64,000 bases of DNA from Timema cristinae (lineage: Eukaryota > Arthropoda > Insecta > Phasmatodea > Timematidae): assembly GCA_039000515.1 (NCBI GenBank), contig JBCFYV010011172.1, forward strand, positions 77,576,577-77,640,576, given 5' to 3'. Positions 35,161 through 45,999 of the stretch are shown here, in pieces. Made by a program: the position numbers and the translations under genes. The first letter of the stretch is position 1, and every line of letters starts with the position of its first letter. The notes below the pieces were generated by a model. The model did not search any database, was not told the DNA's origin, and was given only the letters and a program-made list of their open reading frames with translations.

Positions 35161-35714
35161 TAAAAATTACCCATTGATTTTCTATAGTTTGATTTTATGT
35201 ATTTCACAGGAAGGTCCTTATCTGACAGTTCTAATTTCATACGTTTATACACCAAGCAACGCCCTGAACTTGTAAATCGACTTTTGGAAGATGGTGACTA
35301 TTTTATCGTTTTATGAAAAAATATGGTAGTTTTTTTGACAATGTTATTTATTCTTCATTTATTTTAGATCCTCTAAAAGGTTATTCGTATGAAGATTCCT
35401 CCTTAGTAATGAGGTCAACAAAGTTTTTACTTTGGATGCAAGCGTTCTCACATTTTTAACACCTTCTTGATACCATCAGAACAGAGAACCATGCGTGGAC
35501 TCCGAACATAAGATACAATGTGGTTTGACCTTGCTGGACTCAGTGTTTGTGTGTGTGTGTGACCTTTGACACGGCTTGACCACCTGCTATTACAACCACC
35601 GGTGGCCGTTCGTAGTGGGGTCAACAGGTCGTCGAGGAGGTCAGCTGACCCACAGACACACAACCACGCACTGGCTGGGTCCATTTCTAGGTCAACAGGC
35701 TTCGAACTATTCAT

Positions 35715-36200
35715 GACGATAGTTTCTTCAAACTTCCTATCCGCAAGACCTCCTACAGATATTCGTGTCTTCAACCTTGGAGGTTCATTACTCTCCTCAG
35801 GAGATCCTTAAGAAAGCTGTGTCCGCAATCGTTGAACCTCCTTCATATCCTCAGGAGCTCCTACAAAGAGATGTGTCTTGAACCCTGGAACCTCATTACT
35901 CTCCTCAGAAGCTCCTTAAGAAAGCTGTGTCCTCAACCGTTGAATCTCCTTTCTATCCTCAGAAGCTCATATAGAGAGTTGTGTTCTCAACCCTGAAACC
36001 TCGTGTCTCTCTTAGGAGCTCCTACATAGATTTGTATCCTCAATCCTGTTACCTCCTTCCTATCCTTAAAAGCTTCTACAGAGAGTTGTATCATCAACCC
36101 CATAGTTTCCTTCCTATCCTGATGAGCTCCTGCAGATAGCTGTGTCCTCAACCCTGGAACCTTCTTATGATCCTCACAAGTTAACACAGAAAGTTGCACT
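35715..36200. repeat. Degenerate 54-bp tandem repeat (about 8-9 copies)
   Basis: Each unit contains TCCTCAGGAGCTCCTACA, then GAGAGTTGTGTCCTCAACCC, then TGGAACCTCCTTCCTA. Adjacent starts are 54 bp apart. Since 54 is a multiple of 3, one frame stays open, giving an 18-residue repeated peptide on the minus strand (35987-36199). Non-coding by appearance. Confidence 0.7.
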
Positions 36201-36714
36201 GAGGGGAAGTGAACGAACCCAGATTATATCTGACAATTCATATTGACCCTTGGAAAAAGAATATTCACGTCCAGCTAAGAATATACAATCGAAGGGCTAA
36301 CCCCAAGCTTTTGCAAGATGTAGTATTTACATTCACTTTTGCTAGTCTTGAAGAAATTTCCATTTGCAGAATGAGCTTTATGTAAAACTAGCCCCCTTCC
36401 CCGTAAAAAAATATTGTAAAGAATCCTGTAAAACAATCTTCAAATCATCCATTATGTCAATATAAAAACCAAACTTTTTTACTTTTTTTTTTTAAATACA
36501 GTCCTACCATCACTGTATAGCCCTCCCTCTTTTTATCCTCCCTCCTATTTTCATATCATTCCTCTTTCCTCACACCCTACCCCCCCAATCCCCCAACAAC
36601 CCCACTTTCCCTCAAACCACTTTTTTTTCCTAACGACTATATAATATACTATCGACATTTTTATGAAGAATAAATTAAATTTTCAAAATAAAATATATCC
36701 TATGTTACTCGCTG

Positions 36715-36835
36715 ATAATGTAGCTTTATATTGGTGAAATAATTTTTAAAATCAGTCCAGTAGTTTTTGAGTTTATCCATTACAAACAAAAAAACAAAAA
36801 ATCAAATCTTTCGTCTTTATAATATTAGTATAGAT
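36715..36835 (+). mobile_element. 3' end of a transposable element, class uncertain
   Basis: AAAATCAGTCCAGTAGTTTT followed by TGAGTTTATCCATTACAAAC and then TTTATAATATTAGTATAGAT. This order recurs at 3' ends of elements in many arthropod genomes. No coding part was found upstream. Confidence 0.3.
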
Positions 36836-36949
36836 TGATCTTATTGTATAATAGCTTAAATGTTAGTACATGCACGTATCACTTTCTTTATTCTAGTCTT
36901 TTAGATTATATATAGCTCACTTATACCCAGAATATAAATATTAACCCTC

Positions 36950-39490
36950 CCCACCATATCATATTAGCTTAATATTGCCCGCTAACAGCCAGTGGCGGAA
37001 GTATACACCTTCCTCGCCCTATTATATCAGCTTACTATAACATGCTAACAGCCAGTGGTGGAAGTACACACCTTCCTCGATCTATTATATCAGCTTACTA
37101 TAACATGCTAACAGCCAATGGTGGAAGTATACACCTTCCTCGCCCTATTATATCAGCTTACTATATAACACGCTAACAGCCAGAGGTGGAAGTATACACC
37201 TTCCTCGATCTATTATATCAGCTTACTATAACATGCTAACAGCCAATGTTGGAATTATACACCTTCCTCACCCTATTATATCAGCTTACTATAACACGCT
37301 AACAGCCAGTGGTGGAAGTATACACCTTCCTCGATCTATTATATCAGCTTACTATAACACGCTAACAGCCAGGGGTGGAAGTATACACCTTCTTCGATCT
37401 ATTATATCTGCTTATTATAACACGCTAACAGCCAGTGGTGGAAGTATATACCTTCCTCGATCTATTATATCAGCTTACTATAACATGCTAACAGCCAGAG
37501 GTGTAAGTATACACCTTCCTCGCCCTATTATATCAGCTTACTATAACACGCTAACAGCCAGAGGTGTAAGTATACACCTTCCTCGATCTATTATATCAGC
37601 TTACTATAACACGCTAACAGCCAGTGGTGGAAGTATACACCTTCCTCGCCCTATTATATCAGCTTACTATAACACGCTAACAGCCAGTGGTGGAAGTATA
37701 CACCTTCCTCGATCTATTATATCAGCTTACTATAACACGCTAACAGCCAGTGTTGGAAGTATACACCTTCCTCGATCTATTATATCAGCTTACTATAACA
37801 TGCTAACAGCCAGAGGTGTAAGTATACACCTTCCTCGCCCTATTATATCAGCTTACTATAACACGCTAACAGCCAGAGGTGTAAGTATACACCTTCCTCG
37901 ATCTATTATATCAGCTTACTATAACACGCTAACAGCCAGTGGTGGAAGTATACACCTTCCTCGCCCTATTATATCAGCTTACTATAACACGCTAACAGCC
38001 AGTGGTGGAAGTATACACCTTCCTCGATCTATTATATCAGCTTACTATAACACGCTAACAGCCAGTGTTGGAAGTATACACTTCCTCGATCTATTATATC
38101 AGCTTACTATAACACGCTAACAGCCAGAGGTGTAAGTATACACCTTCCTCGATCTATTATATCAGCTTACTATAACACGCTAACAGCCAGTGTTGGAAGT
38201 ATACACCTTCCTCGCCCTATTATATCAGCTTACTATAACACGCTAACAGCCAGAGGTGTAAGTATACACCTTCCTCGCCCTATTATATCAGCTTACTATA
38301 ACACGCTAACAGCCAGTGGTGGAAGTATACACCTTCCTCGCCCTATTATATCAGCTTACTATAACACGCTAACAGCCAATGGTGGAAGTATACACCTTCC
38401 TCGATCTATTACATCAGCTTACTATAACATGCTAACAGCCAATGTTGGAATTATACACCTTCCTCACCTATTATATCAGCTTACTATATAACCCGCTAAC
38501 AGCCAGTGTTGGAAGGATACACCATCCTCGATCTATTATATCAGCTTACTATAACACGCTAACAGCCAGAGGTGTAAGTATACACCTTCCTCGATCTATT
38601 ATATCAGCTTACTATAACATGCTAACAGCCAATGTTGGAATTATACACCTTCCTCGCCCTATTATATCAGCTTACTATAACATGCTAACAGCCAGTGGTG
38701 GAAGTATACACCTTCCTCGCCCTTATTATATCAGCTTACTATAACATGCTAACAGCCAATGTTGGAATTATACACCTTCCTCACCCTATTATATCAGCTT
38801 ACTATATAACCCGCTAACAGCCAGTGTTGGAAGGATACACCATCCTCGATCTATTATATCAGCTTACTATAACACGCTAACAGCCAAAGGTGTAAATATA
38901 CACCTTACTCGATCTATTATATCAGCTTACTATAACACGCTAACAGCCAGAGGTGTAAGTATACACCTTCCTCGCCCTATTATATCAGCTTACTATAACA
39001 CGCTAACAGCCAGTGGTGGAAGTATACACCTTCCTCGATCTATTACATCAGCTTACTATAACACGCTAACAGCCAGTGTTGGAAGTATACACCTTCCTCG
39101 CCCTATTATATCAGCTTACTATAACACGCTAACAGCCAGTGGTGGAAGTATACACCTTCCTCGATCTATTATATCAGCTTACTATAACCCGCTAACAGCC
39201 AGTGTTGGAAGGATACACCTTCCTCGCCCTATTATATCAGCTTACTATAACACGCTAACAGCCAGTGGTGGAAGTATACACCTTCCTCGCCCTATTATAT
39301 CAGCTTACTATAACATGCTAACAGCCAGTGGTGGAAGTATACACCTTCCTCGCCCTATTATATCAGCTTACTATAACATGCTAACAGCCAGTGGTGGAAG
39401 TATACACCTTCCTCGCCCTATTATATCAGCTTACTATAACACGCTAACAGCCAGTGTTGGAAGTATACACCTTCCTCGCCCTATTATATT
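36950..39490. repeat. 63-bp satellite array (about 40 copies) with a 5-unit higher-order period
   Basis: Unit: CGCTAACAGCCAGTGGTGGA, AGTATACACCTTCCTCGCCC, TATTATATCAGCTTACTATA, ACA (63 bp). Variants alternate at fixed positions: GGTGGA/GGTGTA/TGTTGGA, CGCCCT/CGATCT and ACACG/ACATG. Units 37486-37800 and 37801-38115 show the same order of five variants, 315 bp apart. A second variant block recurs at 38431 and 38748 (317 bp). The plus-strand frames of 295, 100 and 121 codons are artefacts of a unit divisible by three. Ends blend into unique sequence after TTATATTAACTGAATATG. Confidence 0.95.
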
Positions 39491-39494
39491 AACT

Positions 39495-40690
39495 GAATAT
39501 GTTTTGCTCTTAGTAAGTAATGGTAGCCCTACCAAAGCGAAGCCATATATAACCCGGGTCTATCATTATAAAATCTTAAAAATCGTTGAAGTTACGCCCT
39601 TTCTCCCCGCGACTGTGCTTCTTGTCAAGAATCACAATGGTGAAATGAGACATCGTCACGTCACTCTACAACTCACCTAGACTGCTGCGTCACGTATGCG
39701 CTATCGGGACAGTCTTTATGACAAAGGATGAGTGGGGGAAGAGGTCAAGAAAGTGTGCTGCTTTGAAGCGGTCAGGAGAGAGGGGGGAAATTATGACGTT
39801 GATTGCATCGTGTCGGCTGAGCAGCTTCCACCTGGGGAATAAGAGAGTGGTGGGTCTAAACATCTGTAAACACAGGCGACTGCTCGGTCTGGCAAATGGT
39901 AGAGGTCTCTGCTAAGTGACACATATAAAACCGCGAGATACAATCTACCCAACACTTCTTGTATTTTACTTCCTCTGTTTTATTTTTTTCAACGCGTATT
40001 ACTTACCAGTGATGTGAGGTGGACACATTTCTACGGAGACTATTTTGTTTAGTAAAACTGTTTCTTTAATTTCTTTGCAAGAATAGTCTCTTTGAATGGA
40101 TCGAATATACTCGCGATATCTCAAATTTTAAAGCTAATACTTAACTTTAATTCATTATAAGGATATTTACACAAGAAACATTATCAAATGAGTTCCAATA
40201 GAGCAATAACAGCGATAAGTTTTCTTATTACACTCACGTGTCGACTAAGGCGCTTAGTGAATGAACATGCCACCAACGTCTGATCGGTTGCAAACCAAAT
40301 ATGTTATCTATCACCTCACTATTATAATCAAAGCCTTTACTAATGAATATCCATACTTTGTGCTTTAATTATCTGAAATTTTTACATGAAAATTTTCCGA
40401 TTGAAAATTTATTGGAAACTTTCTATAGTTACTTAATAGATCCACATTTGAATACGCTATTGTAGGGATGATTAAGGTAGAAATCAGGAAAAATGTAACC
40501 ATATTTTAATGAAGTTAAGAGCGGGATATCATTTAGGACTAAACAACTTTAGAACACCGGACTGGAATAGCTCCAGACTAGATGAGTGTGACGTTTAATA
40601 CCTGTGAGCACAGATAATTATCTTAGTGGAGTTACGTTACGTTACGTTATATCTTACACTCTTATTGAAGCAGGTTTAAAATGTCACTCT
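39495..40690. other. Unassigned non-coding after the 63-bp satellite
   Basis: The frame at 39315-39680 leaves the satellite and continues about 60 codons without a recognised motif. (GTTAC)n-like ACGTTACGTTACGTTA lies at 40633-40650. An old SINE body may lie near 40470-40600. Confidence 0.35.
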
Positions 40691-40866
40691 CGTGTTAGAC
40701 TGGCCTGTTGATAACCGGCAGATCGGTGTTCTAATCCTGGTCGGGTATACTGAGGGTGGTTTTACTAAATGTTTTCACACTCTCTTTCCGCGCCAATGCG
40801 GATATATTACTTCTAAACTTCTTCCTTCCTCATCCCTACACCATTAGAGTAATTATAATATTTACG
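40690..40866 (+). mobile_element. tRNA-derived SINE fragment, head partly lost
   Basis: TGTTGATAACCGGCAGATCG, B box-like GTTCTAATCCTGGTCGG, GTATACTGAGGGTGGTTTTA and CGCCAATGCGGATATATTAC. It runs into the (TTA)n of the next SINE at 40868. Confidence 0.55.
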
Positions 40867-40867
40867 T

Positions 40868-41085
40868 ATATTATTATTATTATTATTAGCACCGCGTCTT
40901 ACTACCCGTTCGTGTTATACATACTTATGCTAATGTGTAATGGTGGGGTGATTGTGAGATGAAATGGAGGACCTACAGTTTAACGTGGAATCCGAACCAC
41001 GGTGGAGGCCTGGCATTCCCCACATTCACAAGAAGTCTTGTCAGAGGTGAAGGAAGGGTTTAGTAATCAGATAAATTTGTGCCGG
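40868..41085 (-). mobile_element. tRNA-derived SINE type B, 5' truncated
   Basis: Minus strand: (ATT)n at 40868-40888, the tail complement AGCACCGCGTCTTACTACCC, a B body with GGAATCCGAACCACGGTGGA and GTCAGAGGTGAAGGAAGGG. It ends at TTGTGCCGG, so the tRNA head is missing, as in a 5'-truncated retrotransposition. Confidence 0.8.
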
Positions 41086-41489
41086 ATAAAATAATAAAAG
41101 AATACTGAATCTATTCAGACAACTCATGTTATTTAAAGTGTCCTCAAGGCCCATAGTTGACTTCTTTAAGCCTGAGGTCACGGTGCGGGCCCTAAAAGGT
41201 TTGAAACATAAAGCTAACACACGTGAATAGCGCATGTAATGTTGGTTTCCCTATCATGAGTTGCAATCACGACTATGTGACGTCACGATGCTTGGCGCCG
41301 ACTGCAGTGTCTTCGTGAAGCCCCAACCTCTGGACACAGACATCGACCTTTTATTGGGATAATTCCAAGTTGCGAACAATGGTCTGGACAAATGCACGAT
41401 CAATGGACGAGGCCAACAATAAATAATCATTATGCTGGCCTTACTTTAGAATTTAGAGCTTCACGAATCGAAAGGTTGGATAATGTAAG

Positions 41490-42590
41490 TTACCACGAGT
41501 CAAGGTGGGGTAGAAATCACTACGAGACAAGGTGGGATGGAGGTCACTATGAGACAAGATGGGGTGGAAGTCACTACGAGACAAGGTGGGATGGAAGTCA
41601 CTATGAGACAAGATGGGGTGGAAATCACTACGAGACAAGGTGGGATGGAAGTCACTACGAGACAAGGTGGGAAAGAAGTCACGATGAATTAAGGTGGGCT
41701 GGAAGCCACTACGAGAAAAGGTGGGAGGGAAGTCACTACGAGACAAAGTGGGATGGAAGTCACTACGAGAAAAGGTGGGAGGGAAGTCACTACGAGATAA
41801 GGTGGGATGGAAGTCACTACGAGAAAAGGTGGGAGGGAAGTCACTACGAGACAAGGTGGGAAAGAAGTCACTATGAATTAAGGTGGGCTGGAAGCCACTA
41901 CGAGAAAAAGTGGGAGGAAAGTCACCACGAGACAAGGTGGGATGGAAGTCACTACGAGAAAAGGTGGGAGGGAAGTCACTACGAGACAAGGTGGGAGGGA
42001 AGTCACTACGAGAAAAGGTGGGAGGGAAGTCACTACGAGACAAGGTGGGAGGGAAGTCACTACGAGACAAGGTGGGAGGGAAGTCACTACGAGAAAAGGT
42101 GGGAGGGAAGTCACTACGAGAAAAGGTGGGAGGGAAGTCACTACGAGAAAAGGTGGGAGGGAAGTCACTACGAGACAAGGTGGGAGGGAAGTCACTACGA
42201 GAAAAGGTGGGGGGAAGTCACTACGAGACAAGGTGGGAGGGAAGTCACTACGAGAAAAGGTGGGAGGGAAGTCACTACGAGAAAAGGTGGGAGGGAAGTC
42301 ACTACGAGACAAGGTGGGGTGGAAATCACTACGAGACAAGGTGGGATGGAAGTCACTACGAGACAAGGTGGGATGGAAGTCACTACGAGAAAAGGTGGGA
42401 TGGAAGTCACTACGAGACAAGGTGGGATGGAAGTCACTACGAGAAAAGGTGGGAGGGAAGTCACTACGAGACAAGGTGGGATGGAAGTCACTACGAGACA
42501 AGGTGGGGTGGAAATCACTACGAGACAAGGTGGGATGGAAGTCACTACGATACAAGGTGGGGTGGAAGTCACTATGAGATGAGATGCTAA
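41490..42590. repeat. 27-bp satellite array (about 41 copies)
   Basis: Unit GAAGTCACTACGAGACAAGG + TGGGATG (27 bp). Main variants: ACAAGG/AAAAGG, GGATG/GGAGG/GGGTG, CTACG/CTATG. Two AATTAAGGTGGGCTGGAAGC units (41687, 41876) recur 189 bp apart, which is seven units. Three plus-strand and several minus-strand frames stay open at once, so the 396-codon frame is not good evidence for a protein. Confidence 0.95.
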
Positions 42591-43029
42591 CGAGAGATGA
42601 AAATCCACAATAGCTAGGGTGGAGGGTAAATGTCAACACGAGCTAAAATTGGATGGATATCAAATCGAGTTAAGACTATTTTTTCTTCTATATTAATAAA
42701 TGCATGGTTTGTCTGTCATGAACGTCGCGTGATATTTACCGCACGCAGAGGTCTTAAATTTAAATATTAGTAGCCCTGTACACAAATATGTGCACGTCGA
42801 AGGCAGAATTTTGAAATTATAGTTTTAATTTTTTTGATTAATAAATAATAAAAATGAATAAATATTAACGCCGTGAGAAAGCTTTACTACATTTCATACA
42901 ATTTGCAATGGAGTTTGGTGGCCATGGAAAGTAAACAAGAAGAGTTTGGTATCTTACAACACACTCTGTTTCTATGATTTGTTAATATTTATTAAATGTT
43001 GGGATATATTTCTAATAAATAGCCTATAT

Positions 43030-44110
43030 GTATTAACACGGTTTTTACCTGTAAGCCTTTTTACTGCTTTTTACCTTTTACCATTCGTCCTTTTTACTCT
43101 TCACCCTTCATACCCTACACCCTCTATACAACGTTTTACAACTTTTTACTCTTTTTACCCAAAAATATTTCTCCGAGATCAAACTGGGAGGTTAATGTAA
43201 GATAGGGTGAAAAGACCAAAAATTGTAAAATTAAATCTAATCAAAAAAGGTATTAAACCAAATTGGCAAAAAATAATAATGCAAAAATGTCAAAAATGTC
43301 ACAAAGGGAAAAAAGGGCCTAACAAAGCAAATAAAAGGGCGAAAAGAATAAAATATTGTAAAAAAGGTCAAAAATTAAGTAATAAAAATATAAAAGGGTT
43401 AGAAGTTAAACTTAAGGTTAAAAAAGCCGCAAAAGGGCCATAAAGGGAAAAGGAGTAACCAGGGTAAAAAGCTTAAGCAGTGCAGATAGGGTAGCTTAAA
43501 AACTACAAAGAAGTAAAAAAGAGAAATGAAGTTTGAAGTATAACGGGTTAAAAAGCGTAAATGTGGTAGAAACGGTAAATATGATAAAAAGGCTAAGTAA
43601 GGGTAAAAAGGCAATGAGAGGGAAAAAAAGAAATAATGGGTTATTACTTTAGGTTAAAGGGGGTAAAAAGGGTACAGGATAATAAGAGTGAAAATGGTAA
43701 AAAAGTAAATATAATCAAAAAGGATAATAGGACTAAAAGGGAAAAAATGGCAAAAATGTTCAAAAATAATCCAAATTTCAAAAAGGGCACAATTGAACAA
43801 AAATAGTAAAAGGGGTTAAAATGATAAAAAAAATAGTAAAAAATGGAAAACTTCAACCATAAGAAAGGTTATAAAGGCTAAAAGAGGTTAAAAATGTTAA
43901 ACGATTATAGAGCCGCAAAAGGTGTAAAAAAAAAGGAAATAATGAATAGAAGGCTAACAGGTTAAAAAGTGTAAATGGGGTTGAAAGGGTTAAGAGATAA
44001 AAGCGGTAAATAGAGCAATAATGTAAAAATGATAGAGAGGTAATTTCTTTAGGTAAAGAGGGTAAAATTGTTAAAAAGGTGTAAAAGTGCAAAAAGAATA
44101 AACGGGGTAA
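43030..44110. repeat. Low-complexity AAAAGG-type block with a strand switch
   Basis: From about 43040 to 43165 the plus strand is pyrimidine-rich (TTTTTACC, CTTTTTACTC). From about 43205 to 44110 it is purine-rich (GGTAAAAAGG, GGGTAAAA, AAAATGGC). The second part looks like hundreds of bases of diverged AAAAGGGT-like repeat. The switch lies at about 43170-43200. The weak open frames here (for example 43207-43443 and 43399-43614) reflect composition. Confidence 0.7.
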
Positions 44111-44114
44111 ATGC

Positions 44115-45365
44115 GGCTAAAAATACTCAACTGCTTTTGATTAAATTTAATTACAATCCTAACAACCAAATATGTATGCTGTAGCACTTTTTTTATAATA
44201 GCAACAAGAGGTAAGAGTTAATTGTGGTTATAGAAGTTATAACTTACCGGTAATCTTCAAAAGAAATGTCAGTTTTTAAAACACGTTCAGGTTATCTCTA
44301 GTTTGACAATTTGGCATTGTGACGTAGTCAGCCTACTTTTGAGTTTTGTATCACAATATAAACCAAAAGAGGATTGATATTTTAAAATAACTTAAGATTT
44401 GGTCATTAAAGATGACAAATATGTTTTATAGATTCCCTGCGAAGAACGAATACACCAGTTAGTAATTTATAAATAGTGATTTATTGATTTCAAATCATTA
44501 CAGTTTATGAGTTGTAAGGAGTCAAACTAGCTATGTTATGCTTTTCACGTGGTATAAACCTAAGTAATTAACGTATGGGGTTGAAAATTTGTGTAGCTAT
44601 GTAAAAATATGAGATGTTCACAATGGAAAATTTATATGTCAAAGAAAATTTATTTTTAATGTGTAAGCAGTTTAAAAATGGTAAAACTATATTAATTAAA
44701 TTATGTATAAATACTGTTCTTTTTATACCCCAAAAATGTATTTTTATTTCATTTTGTAGTACATATGTCATTATTTAGAATTAATTTGTTTTTTCATTCT
44801 AATTTTACTCGTTAATTTTATTGTTTCCTAATTTATTATTTCAGATACACTTATATTTTAAATGTTTATTTCATGAAATTTCTTGTTTTGACAGTACCAA
44901 TTGTATAGACAACACTATCAGAACATAATACGCCATGCCTGGGCAGAGGGTCAGATAGTCCCAACTAATGATAGCATTCCCTACCTGGTCGTTGTTGCTG
45001 GAATGGGCTGAGACATTGCCACTTGCTATCTTTTCAAAGATAGCACCCCTTTAATTAGTAGTTAATACAAAGTGAAATGGCTATAGATAGATGGGTATGC
45101 TGACTTCTTTAAACACTCATTTACTGTAAACGCAAAAAGTTTCTGGAAATTTAGGAGGGAGGGAGTTGAGCCCTCTAACTCTCCTTACACCCATGCCTGC
45201 CTGCACCTATGTTGAATTCCTGGTCAAGATTTTATATACTCGAAAAATCTTAGTGTCATTTGACAATGAGAATTACTAAGGGTGAATAGTATTAAACTTA
45301 ATCATAATTGAGATGAAAATAACCGGAAGTTAAGGTCTAGTCTAATAGTAAATTGGAATACACCT
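44115..45365. other. Unassigned AT-rich non-coding
   Basis: No gene or repeat recognised. CTATCTTTTCAAAGATAG at 45027-45044 is a small hairpin. Confidence 0.35.
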
Positions 45366-45370
45366 CAAGT

Positions 45371-45660
45371 GCGGCATTATTTTAAATTCAAGACGACATC
45401 TACCTAAACTTGAATGAAATTGGCCCATTCCATTCGAGTCTAGGTAGGTATCTTTGTATTTAGTATAGCACTACATCGAGGCGTATTCAATCTATGGGCC
45501 AGTTTAAGATACTAAGTATGCCACAAATACGGCGCTATTTTAAATATAGGACGTCATCTACCCAGACCAGATTGGGATGAGCTGTTTAATATGTAAAACT
45601 GGCCCATTCCATTCGAGTTTAGATAGGTGTTGTCTTGTATTTGGTATAGCGGTAATGTGT
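45371..45660. repeat. Two diverged direct copies of a segment (about 110-130 bp each)
   Basis: Copy 1 (45371-45475): GCGGCATTATTTTAAATTCA, ACGACATCTACC, TGGCCCATTCCATTCGAGTC, GTATTTAGTATAGC. Copy 2 (45530-45655): ACGGCGCTATTTTAAATATA, ACGTCATCTACC, TGGCCCATTCCATTCGAGTT, GTATTTGGTATAGC. Offset is about 160-180 bp. Function unknown. Confidence 0.65.
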
Positions 45661-45708
45661 CGGTACCGGCGCCGATATCGGTGGTAGTGAGAATCCATGT
45701 AATCTTAT

Positions 45709-45988
45709 GGCCCTGTTGCACACGATGCCGACACGACAGCATTATCGTGACGACTACCGACTTGTCGGAGCCATGTCGGCGGCCTCCTTTATAAATACAC
45801 CGATATCAGTGCGCAGAGCAGGGAGCTATGTTGTTTGCTCGCCACCATCCACAAAACTGCCTATGCCTCTCAAGCACCGAAAGCGATATTGTCGGTGTGT
45901 GTGCAACAACCCACGTTGGTATCGGTGCTAACAATTATATCGGCACCGGCGCCGACACCGATAATATCGGTACGTGTGCAACGGCACC
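45709..45988. mobile_element. Small TIR element rich in CGGCACCGG/CCGATATC motifs
   Basis: Left end GGCCCTGTTGCACACGATGC; the right end reverse complement is GGTGCCGTTGCACACGTACC. AT flanks both ends, which would fit a 2-bp AT target duplication. Internal CGATATCGGT, CGGCACCGGCGCCGACACCG and CGGTGTGTGTGCAAC motifs repeat in both orientations. Similar GGCGCCGATATCGGTGG lies just outside at 45668-45684. No ORF of significance. Superfamily uncertain; ISL2EU-like ends are one option. Confidence 0.45.
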
Positions 45989-45999
45989 ATTACATATTC

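Noticed and set aside
37233..39680. Frames of 295, 100 and 121 codons with a 21-residue repeat
   Set aside because: Unit length of 63 bp keeps the frame open; variants include non-synonymous and indel changes, and the array is not bounded by exon signals.
41392..42582. 396-codon frame with GSHYETRWD-like repeats, and frames on the other strand
   Set aside because: A 27-bp satellite leaves several frames open on both strands; no independent sign of coding.
36950..42590. CRISPR-like arrays
   Set aside because: Units are contiguous tandem repeats with no unique spacers, and the window is eukaryotic.
43207..44092. Lys- or Phe/Leu-rich frames on both strands
   Set aside because: Pure composition effect of AAAAGG-type low-complexity sequence.
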